Counted from the first letter of the stretch, positions 25,919 to 35,553 are shown. The stretch is 64,000 nt of DNA from Ruminococcus sp. (GCA_017473955.1 JAFUIK010000031.1:42838-106837), one strand, 5' to 3'. Notes: generated by a model not told the origin, from the sequence alone. Program-made: numbers and translations.

Positions 25919-26800
25919 TTATCTTTCTACATAACCGTCTGCGATTAAACCTGTTGCTGTTTCGTCCATAGAGAGAGAAAGAGCAAAGCCGTCGTAGGTG
26001 ATTACACCTGCGTCAGATAAATCTGTGAGGTTTAATACGTTGTCAAGGTCAGTTGAGTGAACTGTGATGATATAGTAATCAGCTGTTTTACTATATGTAA
26101 CTGTGCAACAATCGAGCTCGTCAGCCGGAGCAAAACTTTCCTTGAAGGATTCGTCGAGTACTGAAAGCACATCGTCAGAGTAATCGTTGATAGGATAGTA
26201 GATAGTGTCTACAAGCTCTTTGATTGTATCGCCGTCATAACCAAACTCCATATTCTCAATCATACCATCGCTGTCAATGCAGGCAAAAGCACGAGAGTCA
26301 AGTCCAACGAAAACTGCAGGAGCCTGAGCGATATTGTTATCCTCAAAGATAGCTGTATACTCTGCACTTGGGGTGTTGGATGCTGTAACAGAGTCATCAA
26401 AAAGAGTTACTCCGTCGCTTGTGTAATTGTCAGTATCTGTTGAAACATTGGAAACAATTAAAGCAACTATACCTATAATTGATAAGACAAAAACAACAGC
26501 AACTACAATAATAGCGACAATACAACCTTTACTGCTCTTTTTAGCTTGTACAGGTGGCTGTAAATTGCCGTTTGGATTGTATGGCACGGAGCTGTTGTAC
26601 TGTGGTGTGTCTTGTTGTGGAGCAACAGGTGTCACAGTAGGCTGTGTAGGATTTTCGTAGACAGGTACTGTCTGCTGTGGAGCCGGTTGAACAGTATTAT
26701 CATAGATAGGTGCTGCTGTAGGGGTTTCCTGTGGAGAGCCACAGTTGTTACAGAACTTAGCACCATTTTCGATTTCACTGCCGCAATTTTTACAAAACAT
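25919..26800 (-). CDS. Zinc-ribbon membrane protein, paralogue 2
   Basis: Start MFCKNCGSEIENGAKFCNNC follows GGGAGG. The 293-residue protein has the four-cysteine ribbon, a longer Pro/Gln/Thr linker containing repeated VYENPTQP-like units, a membrane segment (CIVAIIVVAVVFVLSIIGIV), and an outer domain with the same layout as paralogue 1 (an F-Y/E-x-x-I/N-x-E/D-L-V-D-T pattern with YYPI/YYFP). The pair is a tandem duplication. Function unknown. Confidence 0.8.
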   Translation of the reverse strand: MFCKNCGSEIENGAKFCNNCGSPQETPTAAPIYDNTVQPAPQQTVPVYENPTQPTVTPVAPQQDTPQYNSSVPYNPNGNLQPPVQAKKSSKGCIVAIIVVAVVFVLSIIGIVALIVSNVSTDTDNYTSDGVTLFDDSVTASNTPSAEYTAIFEDNNIAQAPAVFVGLDSRAFACIDSDGMIENMEFGYDGDTIKELVDTIYYPINDYSDDVLSVLDESFKESFAPADELDCCTVTYSKTADYYIITVHSTDLDNVLNLTDLSDAGVITYDGFALSLSMDETATGLIADGYVER

Positions 26801-26887
26801 AATATGTCCTCCCTTCAAGTGTGTACCACTTGGTTGATACTTAATTTTATCATTTACACGGAATAAATGCAATATATAACATAAAAA

Positions 26888-26919
26888 AGCAAGCCGATAA
26901 ATAAGAAAATCGGCTTGCT
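26888..26919 (-). terminator. Terminator of the two-component operon
   Basis: AGCAAGCCGAT / ATCGGCTTGCT stem, followed by TTTTTTAT on the minus strand. Confidence 0.92.
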
Positions 26920-26926
26920 AAGTTTA

Positions 26927-28408
26927 TCATGGGTTTTTCTGTTTTTCAATAGTTTTCATTGAAAACCAAAATGTTGAGCCTTCGCCTACAGAGGACTTAA
27001 CGCCGTACTGTGCATCGTAGTGATTTAAAATGTTCTTAACGATGGAAAGTCCCAATCCTGTGCCAACTACAGCTTGCTTGTGCTCCTTGTCCACCTTGTA
27101 GTATCTGTCCCAGATGTACGGCAGATTTTCTTCTTCAATGCCTACACCGTGGTCGATAACCTCAATATAAACGGTAGAGTCTCTTACGGTTTGATTTACT
27201 ATAACGGTTTTATCTTCTCCTACATAGTTAATCGCATTGTTAATAAGGTTATAAAGCACCTGCGAGATTCTCAACTCGTCAGCGTAGATGTAGGCATCCT
27301 CTGTATAATTAAATACGATGTTATAACCCTCTTGCTCAGTGAGCTTTGTATAACGCTTAAAAATATCCTTGATGCAGTCGGTCAGACACAATGTTGTGTT
27401 TTGCATAGCTGTGGCACCTGATTCAAGCTTTGAGATATCTAGAAGGTCGTTAACAAGTTGAGCCAAGCGATTAGCTTCGTCAATAATAATCTGGACGTTT
27501 TCGGGATTATTCTCGCCCGGTATGTCACGCATAACTTCAGAATAGCCCGTTATCATAGTGAGTGGGGTGCGTAAATCGTGTGAAATATTCGAGATAAGCT
27601 CGCGTCGCAGCTCGTCAACCTTTTGTAGCTCGTGAGCAGAGAACGTCAACGTGTCATTGAGCTCACAAAGCTCCTTGTAGTTACCGCCAGAAAACGTCAG
27701 GTCGTAGTTTTGCTGAGCCAAAAGCTTTGCTTTTTTCGTTGTCTCGTGGATAGGCTTTGATACATAATGCGAGGTTATCACCGCGATAAATATGCTGATT
27801 AAAAGTATGAAGCCTGTCATAATTATGAGCTGAACTCTCAGCGTTTCAACCGTACTTGTAACAGGTGCAATATCGGATTCTACAATCACCAGGTACTGTG
27901 CATCCTCTGTGTCAGTGATTATCGCACAGGTGAGAAGCTGTGACGATTCTTTTTCAAGAGGCGGTGTGATTTTATTAGGTTTGTTTGGAGAGAGTGAAAG
28001 TTTACTATCGGATTTTTCTGTGATTTTACCGCCGTTTGCTTCAGCTTTTTGATAGTACTTCTGCACTGAACTCATATTTATCAGCGAATGAGTGCTTATA
28101 AATTCGTGCGGAGCGTAAACAGGAGTGAGTATATTAGCTGCCATAAACTCCGAAACCGAGTACACAGAGATATCCATATCGTTTTGCTCTTCTGTCTCTT
28201 TTATAACGGACTTCAAATCTTCGTCCTCTATATTTTTTGAGATTGAATCGGCACATCGCTCTACTTGAACTGTCTTGACTGTTCGATAAAACGCGTCGAA
28301 AAATACCGACTGAAACAGCCACATAATGATAATCAAAACAAGTGAGAATATCAAAAAAGCTAGTGATAGATAGACCCTAAGTGACGGCTTTTTATCAGTT
28401 AGTTTCAA
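26927..28408 (-). CDS. Sensor histidine kinase
   Basis: The 493-residue protein has two membrane segments (about 13-33 and 197-217) enclosing an outer sensor region of about 160 residues, a HAMP-like linker, a HisKA domain with the phospho-accepting His in ISHDLRTPLTMITGYSEVM, and a catalytic ATPase domain with the N box NLINNAINYV, G1 DHGVGIEEENL and G2 GTGLGLSIV. It overlaps the response regulator by 14 bases and is translated with it. The signal is not predictable from the sequence; the neighbours give no clear target. Confidence 0.93.
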   Translation of the reverse strand: MKLTDKKPSLRVYLSLAFLIFSLVLIIIMWLFQSVFFDAFYRTVKTVQVERCADSISKNIEDEDLKSVIKETEEQNDMDISVYSVSEFMAANILTPVYAPHEFISTHSLINMSSVQKYYQKAEANGGKITEKSDSKLSLSPNKPNKITPPLEKESSQLLTCAIITDTEDAQYLVIVESDIAPVTSTVETLRVQLIIMTGFILLISIFIAVITSHYVSKPIHETTKKAKLLAQQNYDLTFSGGNYKELCELNDTLTFSAHELQKVDELRRELISNISHDLRTPLTMITGYSEVMRDIPGENNPENVQIIIDEANRLAQLVNDLLDISKLESGATAMQNTTLCLTDCIKDIFKRYTKLTEQEGYNIVFNYTEDAYIYADELRISQVLYNLINNAINYVGEDKTVIVNQTVRDSTVYIEVIDHGVGIEEENLPYIWDRYYKVDKEHKQAVVGTGLGLSIVKNILNHYDAQYGVKSSVGEGSTFWFSMKTIEKQKNP

Positions 28409-29069
28409 AACGATACCCCACCCCTCGAAGTGTGACTATGAGGGATGCGTAATCCCCAAGGCTTTTTCTTAAAAGCTTGATGTGAGTATCAAGTGTGCGG
28501 TCATCGCCAAAAAAGTCGTAGCCCCACACCTTGCTTATAAGCGTCTCACGGGTGAGTGCAAGCCCCTTGTTTTTAACCATAAAGAAAAACAGGTCGTATT
28601 CTTTCGGGGTCATATTCACGCGATTACCGTCGATTTCAACGGTTCGTGCTGAAAAATCTACACATAAGCCTTTGTATATAAATCGGTCAGTACCGGAGCT
28701 ATCAGTTTTTGCTGAGCGTTTTAATATAGCAGAAACACGCATCATCAGCTCTTTTGGAGAAAACGGCTTTACAACATAGTCGTCAACACCCAGCTCAAAG
28801 CCGTGGATTCGGTCGTATTCCTCGCCCAAGGCTGACAGCATAATAATTGGTGTGTTTGAAAAAGCTCTGATTTTTTCTGCTGCCCCAAAGCCGTCAAGCT
28901 CAGGCATCATAATATCCATTATAATGAGGTCGTACTCCTCGTTTTTACACATATTAAGAGCTTCCAAGCCGTTTTCAGCTTCAAAAACCTTATGACCTTC
29001 AAAAATCGCATACTTTTTGATAAGCTCTCTAATTCGGAATTCATCATCGACAACAAGTAATTTACTCAT
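28395..29069 (-). CDS. OmpR/PhoB-family response regulator
   Basis: The 224-residue product has a receiver domain with the acidic pair DDE, phospho-acceptor Asp in LIIMDIMMPELDG and Lys in DYVVKPFSPKEL, followed by a winged-helix DNA-binding domain (MTPKEYDLFFFMVKNKGLAL, later DTHIKLLRKSLGD). It is the partner of the kinase encoded directly downstream. GGGAGG precedes the start. Confidence 0.95.
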   Translation of the reverse strand: MSKLLVVDDEFRIRELIKKYAIFEGHKVFEAENGLEALNMCKNEEYDLIIMDIMMPELDGFGAAEKIRAFSNTPIIMLSALGEEYDRIHGFELGVDDYVVKPFSPKELMMRVSAILKRSAKTDSSGTDRFIYKGLCVDFSARTVEIDGNRVNMTPKEYDLFFFMVKNKGLALTRETLISKVWGYDFFGDDRTLDTHIKLLRKSLGDYASLIVTLRGVGYRFETN

Positions 29070-29216
29070 TATACACGCCTCCCTGCATTTTAACTCTAGC
29101 CTAACAATGTGATGGTTTTATGTTGAAAATAAGATTAGTTTGTGTATTTTTGATTTTATCATCTTTGTAGCTTGAAAGCAAACACTTTGAGCTTTTTTGC
29201 GATTATATTACAAAGT

Positions 29217-29249
29217 AAAACGAGGTGCTGTAGTTGCACCCCGTTTTTA
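29217..29249 (-). terminator. Terminator of the papain-like protease gene
   Basis: Minus-strand AAAACGGGGTGC / GCACCTCGTTTT with one G-U pair that would be a mismatch on the other strand, followed by a short T-run; this supports use on the minus strand. Confidence 0.85.
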
Positions 29250-29265
29250 TATTGTAATTTTTCCA

Positions 29266-32139
29266 TTATATTGCGATAAACTCAAAGCCGTTTTCGATTG
29301 CGTAATTTTCAGCCGCAGTGCCTGCATAACCATAGATAGTGAAGCCTTCTATCTTAGTTATTCCGTCCTCTCCTTCGTAGTAGCCAAATGCGAACTCACC
29401 GATTGATTCAACGCCTTTTCCTACAGTAACGCTTTTAAGATTGCAAAAATCAGAAAGGTATCTGTCAGAAACAGTTTTGATAGAATCAGGAATTGAAATT
29501 GATGTTACCTCACTATTATCCATACCGGAGTATAAAACAAATTTGTCTGAAAGAGCGGTTACAGGAAGGTTGAACATTGTATCAGGGATTACAATTTCAG
29601 GGTTAGTACCTACATATCCGTTAACCGTAATTTCTCTGGTTTGCATATCTACTGTAAAACAAAGTCCTGTAAACTCGCAATCCTTAAAGATAATGTCAGG
29701 ACAAGCTGTACCGTTTGTTTTTCCTATGTTATATATTCCGTCAACAAGTGACAGCTCAACTCCGTTATAACTCAATGACTCGATTTCACCAACAAGCTCT
29801 TGAATTGTAAAATTGTCATCTGTTACTGTCATAGCCGCAAAGGTGTCATAGTTATTTGAATTATAGTTGCACTCAAAGCCCATATTGTCGCACGCATAGC
29901 TATGTGCCATAAGAGTATAATCGTTTGCTCTTAAGTTTTCAAAAGTACAGTTACCGTAATCGTCCAGAGTGAGTAGTGAAGCGATATATCCGCCGACAGC
30001 CGTACAGTTTTCTACTGAGCAGTCAGTGTATGTACAATTATTTGAAGAACCTGTCATAAGGGCTACATACATACCATCGACAGCCTTTACTGTAGAGTTT
30101 TTGATATTGCAGTTTATAAACTGGGAGTCCTTGGCTTCGTTGGCAATTATGCCTGCAGAGAAAAAGCCCTCAACATAAGTGTTATCAAAGGTAATGTCTT
30201 TGATAACAGAATTTTTCACCAAATCGAAAATACCCGATTTGTTATTTTTATTGTCACCATCTATAGTTAAGTTTTTGATAGTGTGACCATTACCGTCAAA
30301 GATTTTGCCGTAAAAATTAATAGGTTCGTAGTTATTCATAACATCAGTGGACGCAAAATTCAAATCTGTATTAAGCTCTACATATTTGCAGTTCACTCTG
30401 CCGTTTATGAATGTCAAAAAGTCATCCATACTGTTGATATTGAAAGTGTAATTATCTAAGGTTTCACATTTACCTTTGAGTACGCAATATGCGTTGTTTA
30501 TCGTGTTGCTTGTTGCAGTTTCGTCTGATAAAACTTTTTCTGCCTGTGAGATAGCGGTGTTAAGCTCAGTAATTAGAGCTTCGTCTGCTTTATCGTCGAT
30601 TTCCAGTTCTTCTGCTTCTTTGATAAGTGTAGAGAGCACTGATTTGTCAGTGGATAGGTCGCTAGTATATGCTTTGATTGCGGCATAGCTTATGCCTGTA
30701 TCGTCTGCGGAATCTATCCACTCGTTTTCTTCGATACTAATGTAGCTTTTACCAGCTATATCTGATTCTGTATTATCTGCCTCTTTGAATTTAGCAATAA
30801 GATTATTGCCCTCAATTACCACAGAGAACTTGTCGCCCTTGCTTAACACAATGTCTTTTGGTACATCAATGCAGTGAGTTCCCGAAAAATCAAGGTGTGT
30901 AGTAAATTCAGCGAGTAATTCACCATCAACAGGTGAAGTGTAGTTTTCGTTTAATTTGTAAATCTTTGTTGTTACATCTGTAGGGTCAATGTTTGAAAAG
31001 CAAATCTGCTCGAGTTTTTCGTCTGCATTTGCTGTGAAAACATTTGCAGCAGAGAAAAATCCCGACTCGGACTCGGAGTATAAATATACATTTCCTGTTG
31101 CTTGATGCTGGTATACGTTATCAAAGCTCTCGGCTCCTTGCATTTCAAACTGTGATATGTCATTTGCACAGCTTTCGTATGAAACCCAGAAATAGCCCTT
31201 GTATTCATCTTTTACGTTGTCCTGATAGTCTTCACCCCAACTGTTTTTGCACAGCCAAGCACCATCATTTTTGACATCACACTCAGGGTGGAAGTTATCT
31301 TTGCTGAAATTGTCGTCCCAGCCGATTACTGTAACAGCGTGACCTGAGTATGGCTCTGTACCGTATATTGATGTACCGTTATCGTAGTATGTTTCCATAC
31401 CATTTGATGTGTAGTAGTTCTCCGGAAAACAGTTGTAGGAGTAGTATACAGCACCGTTTTCCATTATTTTCTGTTTAATCAAAGAAACATCATTTGGAAG
31501 CTGTGTGAATTCCTTTAATCTGTAGTCAGAATAGTAACGGTAAGCTTCAGGATAACCATTGTCAAAATCACTATAACTGATGAGCTCCTCGGGATATGCA
31601 CCAAAACCGCTTGAAAGGCTGTCGGCAACATATTCGGCAATTCCTCCTTCTGCACCCATACTTGGATCGTATAAGTAATCACCGTAAATTGAGGATGATG
31701 TGTCGTTTGTGTTTGTACGCAGATACCATGAGTTACCTGTTTCGGATAAATCAAGTGTGTCACTGTTTTTGTTTTCTAAGCCCTTTGTGAGAATACTTGA
31801 TTCCATTGAAGCAGTAGAAGCAAATGACCAGCAAAAACCGTTGCTTTCTTGATTCTTTACGCTTGTAGACCTGTCAAAGTCACGCAGGTCATAGCTTTCA
31901 GGAAGAGCTGTTCTCATTTTCCTTTTTGCGATATTTTTTGCGATATCTACTTTGCTGTTGTTTTCGTCGAGGTATGTTGATTTATTGTTGCTTGATTCCA
32001 GCGTAATAGATTTGATGTTTGATGTGTCAGTTTCTTTTGCACCCGCAGAAAAAGAGGAAGCAAAAGCTGAAACTAATGTGATGATGAGAAAGACGGAAAT
32101 ACATTTTTTGAAGCATCTTGATTTCTTTGTGTTTTTCAT
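29266..32139 (-). CDS. Large secreted papain-like (C1) protease with lectin-like, GLUG-like and LRR_5 regions
   Basis: The 957-residue protein has a signal peptide, a propeptide, and a C1 catalytic domain at about 80-330 with Cys in NQESNGFCWSFAST, His in GHAVTVIGWDD and Asn in CKNSWG. A lectin-like beta domain follows at about 345-475, then a FIVAR-like helical segment (near 495-560), a beta-helix-like region with GLUG-type repeats (FDGNGHTIKNLTIDG, IFDLVKNSVIKDITF) and a C-terminal LRR_5 domain. It probably cleaves proteins outside the cell, held at a surface or glycan by the accessory domains. There is no dockerin or sortase signal, unlike many of its neighbours. Confidence 0.88.
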   Translation of the reverse strand: MKNTKKSRCFKKCISVFLIITLVSAFASSFSAGAKETDTSNIKSITLESSNNKSTYLDENNSKVDIAKNIAKRKMRTALPESYDLRDFDRSTSVKNQESNGFCWSFASTASMESSILTKGLENKNSDTLDLSETGNSWYLRTNTNDTSSSIYGDYLYDPSMGAEGGIAEYVADSLSSGFGAYPEELISYSDFDNGYPEAYRYYSDYRLKEFTQLPNDVSLIKQKIMENGAVYYSYNCFPENYYTSNGMETYYDNGTSIYGTEPYSGHAVTVIGWDDNFSKDNFHPECDVKNDGAWLCKNSWGEDYQDNVKDEYKGYFWVSYESCANDISQFEMQGAESFDNVYQHQATGNVYLYSESESGFFSAANVFTANADEKLEQICFSNIDPTDVTTKIYKLNENYTSPVDGELLAEFTTHLDFSGTHCIDVPKDIVLSKGDKFSVVIEGNNLIAKFKEADNTESDIAGKSYISIEENEWIDSADDTGISYAAIKAYTSDLSTDKSVLSTLIKEAEELEIDDKADEALITELNTAISQAEKVLSDETATSNTINNAYCVLKGKCETLDNYTFNINSMDDFLTFINGRVNCKYVELNTDLNFASTDVMNNYEPINFYGKIFDGNGHTIKNLTIDGDNKNNKSGIFDLVKNSVIKDITFDNTYVEGFFSAGIIANEAKDSQFINCNIKNSTVKAVDGMYVALMTGSSNNCTYTDCSVENCTAVGGYIASLLTLDDYGNCTFENLRANDYTLMAHSYACDNMGFECNYNSNNYDTFAAMTVTDDNFTIQELVGEIESLSYNGVELSLVDGIYNIGKTNGTACPDIIFKDCEFTGLCFTVDMQTREITVNGYVGTNPEIVIPDTMFNLPVTALSDKFVLYSGMDNSEVTSISIPDSIKTVSDRYLSDFCNLKSVTVGKGVESIGEFAFGYYEGEDGITKIEGFTIYGYAGTAAENYAIENGFEFIAI

Positions 32140-32299
32140 GGATATAGCTCCTTATTTGTTTATTAGCCCGCAAGTCTTTTATCTGCAACGCGTCCGTTTA
32201 TATCACACGATTATTAAAAAAGTATGAACATTGACAAAATACACAGACTTAACGCAAATAAAGATAAAATACGACCAAGGTTGTAATAAGAAAGTGATA

Positions 32300-32328
32300 T
32301 TGAAATATGCTTAAAAAAGTTTTATACT
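32300..32328 (+). promoter_or_regulatory. Sigma-A-type promoter of the fumarase operon
   Basis: TTGAAA (32300-32305), 17-base spacer, TATACT (32323-32328), 22 bases before the start codon. Confidence 0.75.
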
Positions 32329-32350
32329 AGATAAGATTGAGGTGGAAAAT

Positions 32351-33193
32351 ATGAGAATTATAAAAGATACTGACATCAAAAACGCAATCAAGGCTTTGTT
32401 TATCAGCCTTAATTGCGAGATTGGTGACGATATAACAACAGCACTTACAAATGCGTTGAAGATTGAGGAGTCAGACACAGCAAAAGCTGTGTTGACACAA
32501 TTACTCACAAATAACAAAATCGCAAGAGAGGAACAAATTCCGATTTGTCAGGATACAGGTATGGCCATACTTTTTGTTGAATACGGCGACAAGGTGGTTG
32601 TTGACGGTGATTTCACCAAGGCTGTTAACGACGGCGTAAGAGAAGCGTATATTGACGGATATTTAAGAAAGTCTGTTGTCGATGACCCTGTTTTTGACAG
32701 AAAGAATACGAACGATAACACCCCAGCCGTTATACACACAAGGATTGTATCGGGTGAAACGTTTAAAATTACCGCAGGCTGTAAGGGCTTTGGCAGCGAG
32801 AATATGTCAAAAACTAAAATGCTTGCTCCATCTGCAGGGGTTGAGGGCGTTAAAGATTTTGTTCTGGAAACGGTCAGAACGGCAGGGCCTAACCCTTGCC
32901 CTCCGATTGTTGTCGGAGTCGGTATCGGCGGTACATTTGAGCAAGCGTCTGTTATGGCTAAAAAAGCAACTTTCCGTCGAGCTGACAGCGAAAATGCTGA
33001 CAAAAGATATGCTGACCTTGAGCAAGAGTTGCTAAATAGCATCAACGAAATGGGCATTGGCCCTGCAGGGCTTGGTGGTAAAACCTCGGCACTTTGCGTT
33101 AATATTGAGTACGCACCGACACATATTGCGTCAATTCCCGTAGCGGTCAATATCTGTTGCCACGCGGCACGTCATAAAAGTATAGAATTATGA
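32351..33193 (+). CDS. Fumarate hydratase (class I, Fe-S), alpha subunit
   Basis: Start ATG 32351, 7 bases after GAGGTGG. The 280-residue subunit has three conserved cysteines that would hold a 4Fe-4S cluster, in IPICQDTGMA, TAGCKGFGSEN and GPNPCPPIVVGVGIGG. With the next gene it forms the two-subunit class I hydratase that interconverts fumarate and malate; L-tartrate dehydratase has the same layout, so the substrate is inferred. In anaerobes it works in the reductive branch to succinate. The beta subunit starts 7 bases downstream. Confidence 0.92.
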   Translation: MRIIKDTDIKNAIKALFISLNCEIGDDITTALTNALKIEESDTAKAVLTQLLTNNKIAREEQIPICQDTGMAILFVEYGDKVVVDGDFTKAVNDGVREAYIDGYLRKSVVDDPVFDRKNTNDNTPAVIHTRIVSGETFKITAGCKGFGSENMSKTKMLAPSAGVEGVKDFVLETVRTAGPNPCPPIVVGVGIGGTFEQASVMAKKATFRRADSENADKRYADLEQELLNSINEMGIGPAGLGGKTSALCVNIEYAPTHIASIPVAVNICCHAARHKSIEL

Positions 33194-33200
33194 GGTAATT

Positions 33201-33728
33201 ATGAGCATAAAACTAACCTTACCACTAAAAAAAGAAGATATAAAAAAGCTTAAAGCAGGCGACAGTGTGCTTTTATCAGGCGAGCTTTACACCGCCAGGG
33301 ATGCCGCTCACAAGCGTTTTTACGATATGGTAAATAACGGCGAAAGCTTACCGATAAATGTTGAAAACGAAACGATATATTACGTTGGTCCTGCCCCTGC
33401 AAAACCGAATTTTGTCATCGGTCCTGCGGGCCCGACCTCGTCTTACCGAATGGATAAGTACACTCCGATGCTTCTTGATATGGGCTTGTCGGCAATGATA
33501 GGTAAAGGCGAGCGAAACGACGAAGTAATAAAGGCGATTGTCAGAAATGGTGCAGTGTATTTTGCCGCAATCGGCGGAGCAGCGGCTCTCATTTCTAAAA
33601 GCATCGTAAAGGATGAGCCTGTGTGCTTTGAGGATTTGGGTACAGAATCTGTACACAAATATACTGTAAAGGATTTTCCGTGCATAGTGGCAATCGACAG
33701 TATGGGAAATGACGTGTACAAGAGATAA
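33201..33728 (+). CDS. Fumarate hydratase (class I), beta subunit
   Basis: The 175-residue protein matches the C-terminal half of class I fumarase: LKAGDSVLLSGELYTARDAAHKR, here noted only by its core SGELYTARDAAHKR, then YYVGPAPAKP, GPAGPTSSYRMD and GGAAALISKSI. It completes the active site of the alpha subunit. It is cotranscribed with the alpha gene and followed by a terminator. Confidence 0.92.
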   Translation: MSIKLTLPLKKEDIKKLKAGDSVLLSGELYTARDAAHKRFYDMVNNGESLPINVENETIYYVGPAPAKPNFVIGPAGPTSSYRMDKYTPMLLDMGLSAMIGKGERNDEVIKAIVRNGAVYFAAIGGAAALISKSIVKDEPVCFEDLGTESVHKYTVKDFPCIVAIDSMGNDVYKR

Positions 33729-33745
33729 ATTGAATACATAAAAGC

Positions 33746-33779
33746 AACAGCCACCGTGGTTTACACGATGGCTGTTTTT
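33746..33779. terminator. Terminator between converging genes
   Basis: AACAGCCACCGTG pairs with CACGATGGCTGTT (one mismatch), followed by TTTT. It lies between the fumarase operon and the converging C_GCAxxG_C_C gene. Confidence 0.85.
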
Positions 33780-34224
33780 ACATCTTACTCAAATATTCAT
33801 CTACGATATCCGCAGCAATTTTTACAAGCTCTTTACAAGGACGTTTTTGGTAGTATTCGTTTGTTCTGACGTCGGGAGTAGGTTCACTTTTTTTCTCGGA
33901 TAATCCGAGTAATTCCTTACAAATAATAGAGCCGTTGTCCTTTTCAAACTCCTTTGCCAAAGTCTGAATATGACTGTACAACTCCTTTTTTGCGGTGATG
34001 TCTGTAGGTGAAGTGTAGCCGTGCTTCATATCAAATACCATAAACATACCACTTACTGCACCGCAGACTTCTCTAAGTCTGCCCATACCGCCACCAAAAC
34101 CTGAGGAAAGTTTCATCGCGGTTTCAAACTCAAGACCTAAGTCCTCACAAAATGCACCAAATACCGCCTGAGCACAGTTGTAGCCTTCTAAAAACAAAGC
34201 CTGAGCCTTTTCGCCTTTTGTCAT
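33778..34224 (-). CDS. C_GCAxxG_C_C family (putative redox) protein
   Basis: The start ATG at 34224 has GGAAGGTG upstream. The 148-residue protein shows the family pattern: GYNCAQAVFGAFCEDLGL, SSGFGGGMGRLREVCGAVSG and a further Cys in ICKELLG and RPCKEL. These small cysteine-rich proteins are widespread in anaerobes and thought to bind a metal or act in redox reactions; biochemical function is not established. Monocistronic. Confidence 0.88.
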   Translation of the reverse strand: MTKGEKAQALFLEGYNCAQAVFGAFCEDLGLEFETAMKLSSGFGGGMGRLREVCGAVSGMFMVFDMKHGYTSPTDITAKKELYSHIQTLAKEFEKDNGSIICKELLGLSEKKSEPTPDVRTNEYYQKRPCKELVKIAADIVDEYLSKM

Positions 34225-34316
34225 AATTGCACCTTCCGTGATAAAAATGTAGGTATAAAACATAAAGACCGCCATAAAGACGGTCTTTATATTTAAAAGA
34301 AATTGTTCTAAGTTAA

Positions 34317-35324
34317 TTACTTAAGACCAGCGATAAGTAACTGAATCTCAGTAGCATCTAAGATAGAAATGTCGCCGTCGCCGTCAACATCAGCAACTGC
34401 CTTAGCAGCGTCTGTCCACTCTTTGATACCAGCGATGAGTAATTGGAGCTCTGTAGCGTCCATGATTGACATCTCGCCGTCACCGTCTACGTCGCCAAGA
34501 ACAACGTCGTCAGGTGTTGAAGGGATCTCAGATGGTGTAGTTGGAATCTCTGAAGGTGTAGTTGGGATTTCAGATGGAGTCTGCTTACCAACGTGGTTGC
34601 CATCAGCGTCAAAGTGGTCGTCTCTGAGACAGTTTGTCTCGTTGCCGTCCTTTGTAAGACCGTAACAACCGTTGCCATAGTAGTAGTGCCACTCACCGCC
34701 GCATGTCTGCTTGAGTGAAAGCTCATTAATAGAAATGAGGTCAGGGTCGATAACGAAGATCATGTTGTTGAAGTTATCTGTACCATCTGGTAAGAGTGGT
34801 GATTCACCTGGATCATAGTATTCACTAGGAATGTTGATTGACTGTGCAGCACAGAAGTAGATAGGATCATTTGCGTCCATACCACCGTCAACAGCGTTGT
34901 TCCAGATAATTGTTGTAGCAGCTACAGGAACGTCTGCATAGTAAATGTCAGCGTCGCACTCTTCTTTACCTGAAGGGAGGTAACCAATCCAAGCAGCTGG
35001 GTCAGCAACCTTTGAATCCCACCAGTAGATACCTGCTGTTGATGTTGCAGGTGTGCCATCAGCCATTGGGATGTACCAAGTTGGAGCGTACTTACCAAAA
35101 GACTCTAAAGTCTCGTCGTCGCCGAGCTCACCATTAGAGCCGTTTGGCATAAGGAAGTAGTATCTGTAAGTTTCAGGCATATCAACACCATTGTCTAATG
35201 CCCACTGCTCTAATGCCTGGTCTACTGTAAGACAGTCAGGATCCTGCCAGCCGTAAGCTGAAGCTACAACAGCACAAGAAGCAACTAACATTACTGCGAG
35301 TAAAATGCTAATAATTCTTTTCAT
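34317..35324 (-). CDS. Secreted dockerin protein with putative starch-binding module A
   Basis: The 335-residue protein has a signal peptide (MKRIISILLAVMLVASCAVV), a module of about 215 residues beginning AYGWQDPDCLTV, a short linker with three TPSEIPT units, and a C-terminal dockerin (GDVDGDGEMSIMDATELQL, then DVDGDGDISILDATEIQLLI). The module is rich in aromatics (GIYWWDSKVADPAAWIGYLP, CGGEWHYYYGNGCYG) and is closely similar to the N-terminal module of the 37646 protein. Such Trp/Tyr-rich modules and their pattern suggest binding of alpha-glucan, and the layout recalls Sas20-type amylosome proteins; this is inference. AGGAGG precedes the start. Confidence 0.85.
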   Translation of the reverse strand: MKRIISILLAVMLVASCAVVASAYGWQDPDCLTVDQALEQWALDNGVDMPETYRYYFLMPNGSNGELGDDETLESFGKYAPTWYIPMADGTPATSTAGIYWWDSKVADPAAWIGYLPSGKEECDADIYYADVPVAATTIIWNNAVDGGMDANDPIYFCAAQSINIPSEYYDPGESPLLPDGTDNFNNMIFVIDPDLISINELSLKQTCGGEWHYYYGNGCYGLTKDGNETNCLRDDHFDADGNHVGKQTPSEIPTTPSEIPTTPSEIPSTPDDVVLGDVDGDGEMSIMDATELQLLIAGIKEWTDAAKAVADVDGDGDISILDATEIQLLIAGLK

Positions 35325-35356
35325 TTCGAAAATCCTCCTAAAAATTTGGTATATAC

Positions 35357-35385
35357 ATTATAGCACACCGTTTTTCAATATACAA
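35357..35385 (-). promoter_or_regulatory. Sigma-A-type promoter of the module A dockerin gene
   Basis: On the minus strand TTGTAT (35385-35380), 17-base spacer, TATAAT (35362-35357). Confidence 0.75.
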
Positions 35386-35524
35386 GTATTAGATTTTCAC
35401 AAAATAGTCATAGTTATTTTATATAATATTCCAGTTTGCTTTTGCTCTGTTAGGTCTTCAAGGGATAATTTTAAATAACTACTGAAAAATTGAAACAACA
35501 ATGTTCTGAAACGGCTCATCTTAC

Positions 35525-35553
35525 TTGTCAACCACTTTGTTTTGTGGTATCAT
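35525..35553 (+). promoter_or_regulatory. Sigma-A-type promoter of lepA
   Basis: TTGTCA (35525-35530), 17-base spacer, TATCAT (35548-35553), 46 bases before the start codon. Confidence 0.7.

Noticed and set aside
32548-33150. 200-residue minus-strand ORF opposite the fumarase alpha gene
   Set aside because: Shadow of a well-identified gene in codon-biased sequence.
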